DNA from: Actinomycetales bacterium
GTDB taxonomy: Bacteria; Actinomycetota; Actinomycetes; Actinomycetales; BWSM-131
NCBI GenBank assembly: GCA_030149025.1
Contig: JASBSH010000365.1
Span: 1 to 13,691 of the forward strand
DNA length: 13,691 bases
Reading direction: 5' to 3'
Shown: piece after piece, positions 12,413 to 13,691 of the stretch
Layout of the letters: the number at the start of each line of letters is the position of its first letter
How positions within the stretch are numbered: position 1 is the stretch's first letter
Notes under the pieces: generated by a model
The model's input: the letters and a program-made list of their open reading frames with translations, nothing else
Told to the model about the DNA's origin: nothing
The model's database searches: none
Position numbers and translations under genes: made by a program

Positions 12413-13150
12413 TCACGGCGCGCTCACCAGCTCGACGAACGTGTCTGAGCTGATGACCGGGGCGAAGAAGGAGTTGATGCGTTCGAAGGCGGCCGCCTCC
12501 TGGTCCCTTCGCTGCGCGCCGGTGGCGTCCCCGATGACGATCGGGAGGAGACCGTGGTCCCTGGCCGCCCGCGCATTGCCCTCGACGCACCAGTCCAGGT
12601 GGATTCCGGTGAGGACGACGACCTCGACCCTTTTGCGTGCAAGCTCGAGCGGTAGGTCCGTTCCCACGAAGGCCGTCTGGAGCGCCTTCTCGTACAGTTC
12701 GTTGTCGCCCGGCTCGACCAGCTCTCGCAGCTCGTCGACCAGTGCGTCGTCCCAAGCGCGCTGCTCGGGCGTGGGGTCAAGGTTGCCGGTCCATCCGGCG
12801 TACTGCACGGCGTCGAAGTCGCTCTGGGGGTACGAATCCCGGAAGACCGAGTACCCGACCCAGTTGAACGAGACGAAGTTCGGCGCTCGCCTGGCCGCTT
12901 CGACGACCTTGATCGTCGCCGGGAGGCTGCCACGCAGGTCGTGTCGCTCGGCGTACTGGACGCCGCCCGGCTTGTAAAGCGAGTTCGACTGGCTGATCGA
13001 GACGAACGCTGCTGGGCGAGAGAGGATCTCGCGCAGATCGAGCGCCTGCCAGTGAGGCGCCAGCTCCGGGATCAGGTCGACGTTCGACGTGGTTCCAGGG
13101 GCTTCTGTGGCGTCAACGGTCGCTGCACTCTCGATGGCTACTGAAGACAT
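12413..13150 (-). CDS. Isochorismatase-like cysteine hydrolase lacking the usual Asp
   Basis: A 245-residue predicted cytoplasmic hydrolase of the isochorismatase/nicotinamidase superfamily. The nucleophile region is TGIHLDWCVEGNARAARDHG, with Cys188 in the correct position before the helix, followed by the usual DAT at 208-210. The catalytic Lys is Lys155 in YEKALQTAFVGTDL, which matches K-xxx-S-A-F-xGTDL. The third residue of the triad, the Asp in the N-terminal LLVIDxQ strand, is not there: the strand reads AAFVSISQSNSLYKPGG (47-63). The conserved Thr before Cys is Leu185. Activity may therefore differ from amidohydrolase activity. An N-terminal ~40-residue extension precedes the fold. ATG 13150 follows GAAGGGA. 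It is the first full-length gene behind the SAM riboswitch and leader ORF, and is followed by OsmC. Confidence 0.85.
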   Translation of the reverse strand: MSSVAIESAATVDATEAPGTTSNVDLIPELAPHWQALDLREILSRPAAFVSISQSNSLYKPGGVQYAERHDLRGSLPATIKVVEAARRAPNFVSFNWVGYSVFRDSYPQSDFDAVQYAGWTGNLDPTPEQRAWDDALVDELRELVEPGDNELYEKALQTAFVGTDLPLELARKRVEVVVLTGIHLDWCVEGNARAARDHGLLPIVIGDATGAQRRDQEAAAFERINSFFAPVISSDTFVELVSAP

Positions 13151-13230
13151 GGGTGTCCCTTCGGGCAGGGTTGATCGAGCTCGGCGCCGCGTAGCGGCAC
13201 GTCTGAGCGGTGGAGGGGTGTTGCCGCTTA

Positions 13231-13243
13231 CGTCAGGCTGACG
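13231..13243. promoter_or_regulatory. Palindrome in the hydrolase 5' leader
   Basis: CGTCAG-G-CTGACG is a perfect 6-1-6 palindrome about 80 bp upstream of the hydrolase start, downstream of the leader ORF stop. It could be a protein binding site. With its one-base centre it cannot form a tight RNA hairpin without opening several pairs. The CTGAC/GTCAG arms recur at the end of OsmC (11761-11775). Confidence 0.35.
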
Positions 13244-13273
13244 CCTCGGGGCAGCGCAAGTGCTGAGAAAGCG

Positions 13274-13411
13274 CTACCGGGAGACGGGCATCCGCCGCGG
13301 ACACGTGGCGGTCGCGGTGCGGCACAGGTCGACGTGCAACCGCTGGACGTGCAAGGGATTGACAGGATCGTGGATATCGCAACGAGCGTTGTGGGTGACT
13401 GCGTCCCGCAC
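13274..13411 (-). CDS. Putative regulatory leader peptide (HVDLC type)
   Basis: A 45-codon ORF from GTG 13411 to TAG 13274-13276, preceded by GGAGG four bases upstream (13420-13416). The peptide ends LHVQRLHVDLCRTATATCPRRMPVSR in two overlapping stretches, with LHVDLCR at residues 25-31. The H-V-D-L-C-R pattern followed by a second Cys-Pro/Arg is what I know from short 'putative leader peptides' found upstream of sulfur-metabolism genes in actinobacteria. Cysteines are at 11, 30 and 37. It lies directly behind the SAM aptamer, whose P1 helix would cover its Shine-Dalgarno sequence. Such peptides are thought to act through their translation, not as proteins. It might be slightly longer or shorter; the frame upstream is riboswitch, so an earlier start is unlikely. 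Confidence 0.65.
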   Translation of the reverse strand: MRDAVTHNARCDIHDPVNPLHVQRLHVDLCRTATATCPRRMPVSR

Positions 13412-13415
13412 CGTT

Positions 13416-13511
13416 CCTCCATCGGTCCTGGCGTTAGCACCCTCGCCCGATTCCTTCGGGGGGTTGCTGCGACGTCGTAGAGCCAGGTCTCTCAGCCGCT
13501 CTTGATAGGGC
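13416..13511 (-). ncRNA. SAM-clan riboswitch (S-box/SAM-I or SAM-IV-like)
   Basis: The minus-strand RNA has the conserved core of SAM aptamers in order: CUAUCAAGAG (P1 5' strand and entry), GCGGCUGAGAGACCUGGCUC (P2 with its GAG/CUC tip and ACCUGG loop), ACGACGUCGCAGCAACC (P2 3' strand plus the G-C-A-A-C-C core), a P3 with CCCGA/UCGGG, then GGUGCUAACGCC and GACCGAUGG. Pairings seen: P1 CUAUC/GAUGG, P2 GCGGC/GUCGC, P3 ACCC/GGGU. P4 is very short, which fits actinobacterial SAM-I/IV or SAM-IV variants better than the standard Bacillus S-box. The aptamer starts at the predicted +1. The 3' end GGAGG is also the leader ORF's ribosome binding site, so SAM binding should switch translation off. Confidence 0.82.
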
Positions 13512-13518
13512 GAGCGAC

Positions 13519-13548
13519 ACAATACGCGTGCTCCGCAACGATTTCCAA
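13519..13548 (-). promoter_or_regulatory. Promoter of the SAM-riboswitch transcript
   Basis: Minus-strand TTGGAA (13548-13543), an 18-bp spacer, then TATTGT (13524-13519) fit a vegetative sigma-70-type promoter (4/6 and 4/6 matches). The predicted start is at about 13511-13512, which is the first base of the aptamer. The -35 follows the helicase terminator hairpin by only two bases. Confidence 0.65.
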
Positions 13549-13550
13549 CG

Positions 13551-13569
13551 CCGTCCACATTGCGGACGG
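13551..13569 (-). terminator. Hairpin after the helicase gene
   Basis: CCGTCC-N7-GGACGG forms a perfect 6-bp GC-rich stem eight bases after the helicase stop on the minus strand. There is no U-run. It separates the helicase transcript from the riboswitch promoter just downstream. Confidence 0.5.
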
Positions 13570-13577
13570 GCTCGTCC

Positions 13578-13691
13578 TCAGTCGAGGCCGAGCCTCCGCG
13601 CGACCTCTGGCCCACCGATCTCTCGGATGTGGTCGGGGTCGCCGCAGATCACGAGCTGGTCCTGTGCGCGGGAGAGGCCGACGTAGAGCTT
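13578..13691 (-). CDS. UvrD/Rep-type helicase, C-terminal end (partial)
   Basis: The last 37 codons of a gene that enters from beyond the right edge, ending at TGA 13578-13580. The residues start KLYVGLSRAQDQLVICGD. YVGLSRAQD is helicase motif VI of superfamily 1 (V-G/A-L-S/T-R-A), with the arginine that contacts the ATP gamma phosphate, and LVICGD is the strand that follows it. The tail DPDHIREIGGPEVARRLGLD resembles the ends of NERD-domain and related UvrD-like helicases. That subtype is inference because the N-terminus is not visible. The gene is closed by a hairpin at 13551-13569. Confidence 0.8.
   Translation of the reverse strand, partial: KLYVGLSRAQDQLVICGDPDHIREIGGPEVARRLGLD

Noticed and set aside
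13228..13440. A 70-codon minus-strand ORF.
   Set aside because: It starts inside the aptamer, has no ribosome binding site, and encodes a Ser/Pro/Thr-rich sequence out of frame with the HVDLC peptide.
13416..13511. TPP riboswitch, because of the CUGAGA sequence.
   Set aside because: The second TPP motif (ACCUGAUCUGG...GCCAGCGUAGGGA) is absent, while the GCAACC core and GGUGCUAA of SAM aptamers are present in the right order.
13274..13615. A 113-codon minus-strand ORF covering the leader region.
   Set aside because: Its N-terminal two thirds are the translated SAM aptamer, its promoter and the helicase terminator. Only the last 45 codons have a ribosome binding site and a leader-peptide pattern.

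Overview
The window is about 70% GC by eye, uses GTG starts freely, and has TANNNT -10 boxes placed exactly for leaderless transcripts. Its gene families (a fused ~1,900-residue acyl-CoA carboxylase, a LolA-like exported protein, a NERD/UvrD-type helicase end, an HVDLC-type leader peptide) point to a high-GC actinobacterium, plausibly Pseudonocardiales. That order-level placement is inference from protein style, not a database result. Nearly all genes are on the minus strand; only the tandem ABM-fold protein (9583-10203) is on the plus strand.

Layout. (1) 45-3009, minus: a three-gene operon encoding an exported LolA-like protein, a BcrA-type ABC ATPase and an ABC-2 permease. The last two overlap, and a possible next gene begins at 35. 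(2) 3035-3508: a small four-helix membrane protein. (3) 3537-9164: a single-chain biotin-dependent acyl-CoA carboxylase (biotin carboxylase, biotin carrier, long central region, carboxyltransferase) whose architecture resembles the eukaryotic ACC. It has a near-perfect leaderless promoter. (4) 9191-9485: a decayed HtrA-like serine protease keeping only the catalytic-His segment and the PDZ tail, split by a one-base frameshift. (5) 9583-10203, plus: a protein with two tandem dimeric alpha+beta barrel (ABM) domains, convergent with (6) 10229-11557: an MFS transporter resembling niacin/aromatic-acid carriers. (7) 11558-11771: promoter and operator-like inverted repeat, a 2.8-copy 32-bp tandem palindromic repeat, and a terminator hairpin. 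(8) 11772-13150: an OsmC-family protein preceded by an isochorismatase-like hydrolase. (9) 13151-13577: not empty. It contains a SAM-clan (S-box-like) riboswitch with its own promoter, followed by a 45-codon leader ORF with the HVDLC motif. (10) 13578 to the window end: the last 37 residues of a superfamily 1 helicase.

How it works together. The most notable unit is the 13150-13548 leader: promoter, SAM aptamer starting at the predicted transcription start, leader peptide whose Shine-Dalgarno overlaps the closing P1 helix, then the hydrolase and OsmC genes. This predicts that an isochorismatase-like hydrolase lacking the usual N-terminal catalytic Asp, together with a two-cysteine OsmC protein, belongs to the methionine/SAM or cysteine-starvation response. 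The carboxylase and the LolA-ABC operon appear to be separate transcription units. No tRNA, rRNA, CRISPR array or intact mobile element was seen.
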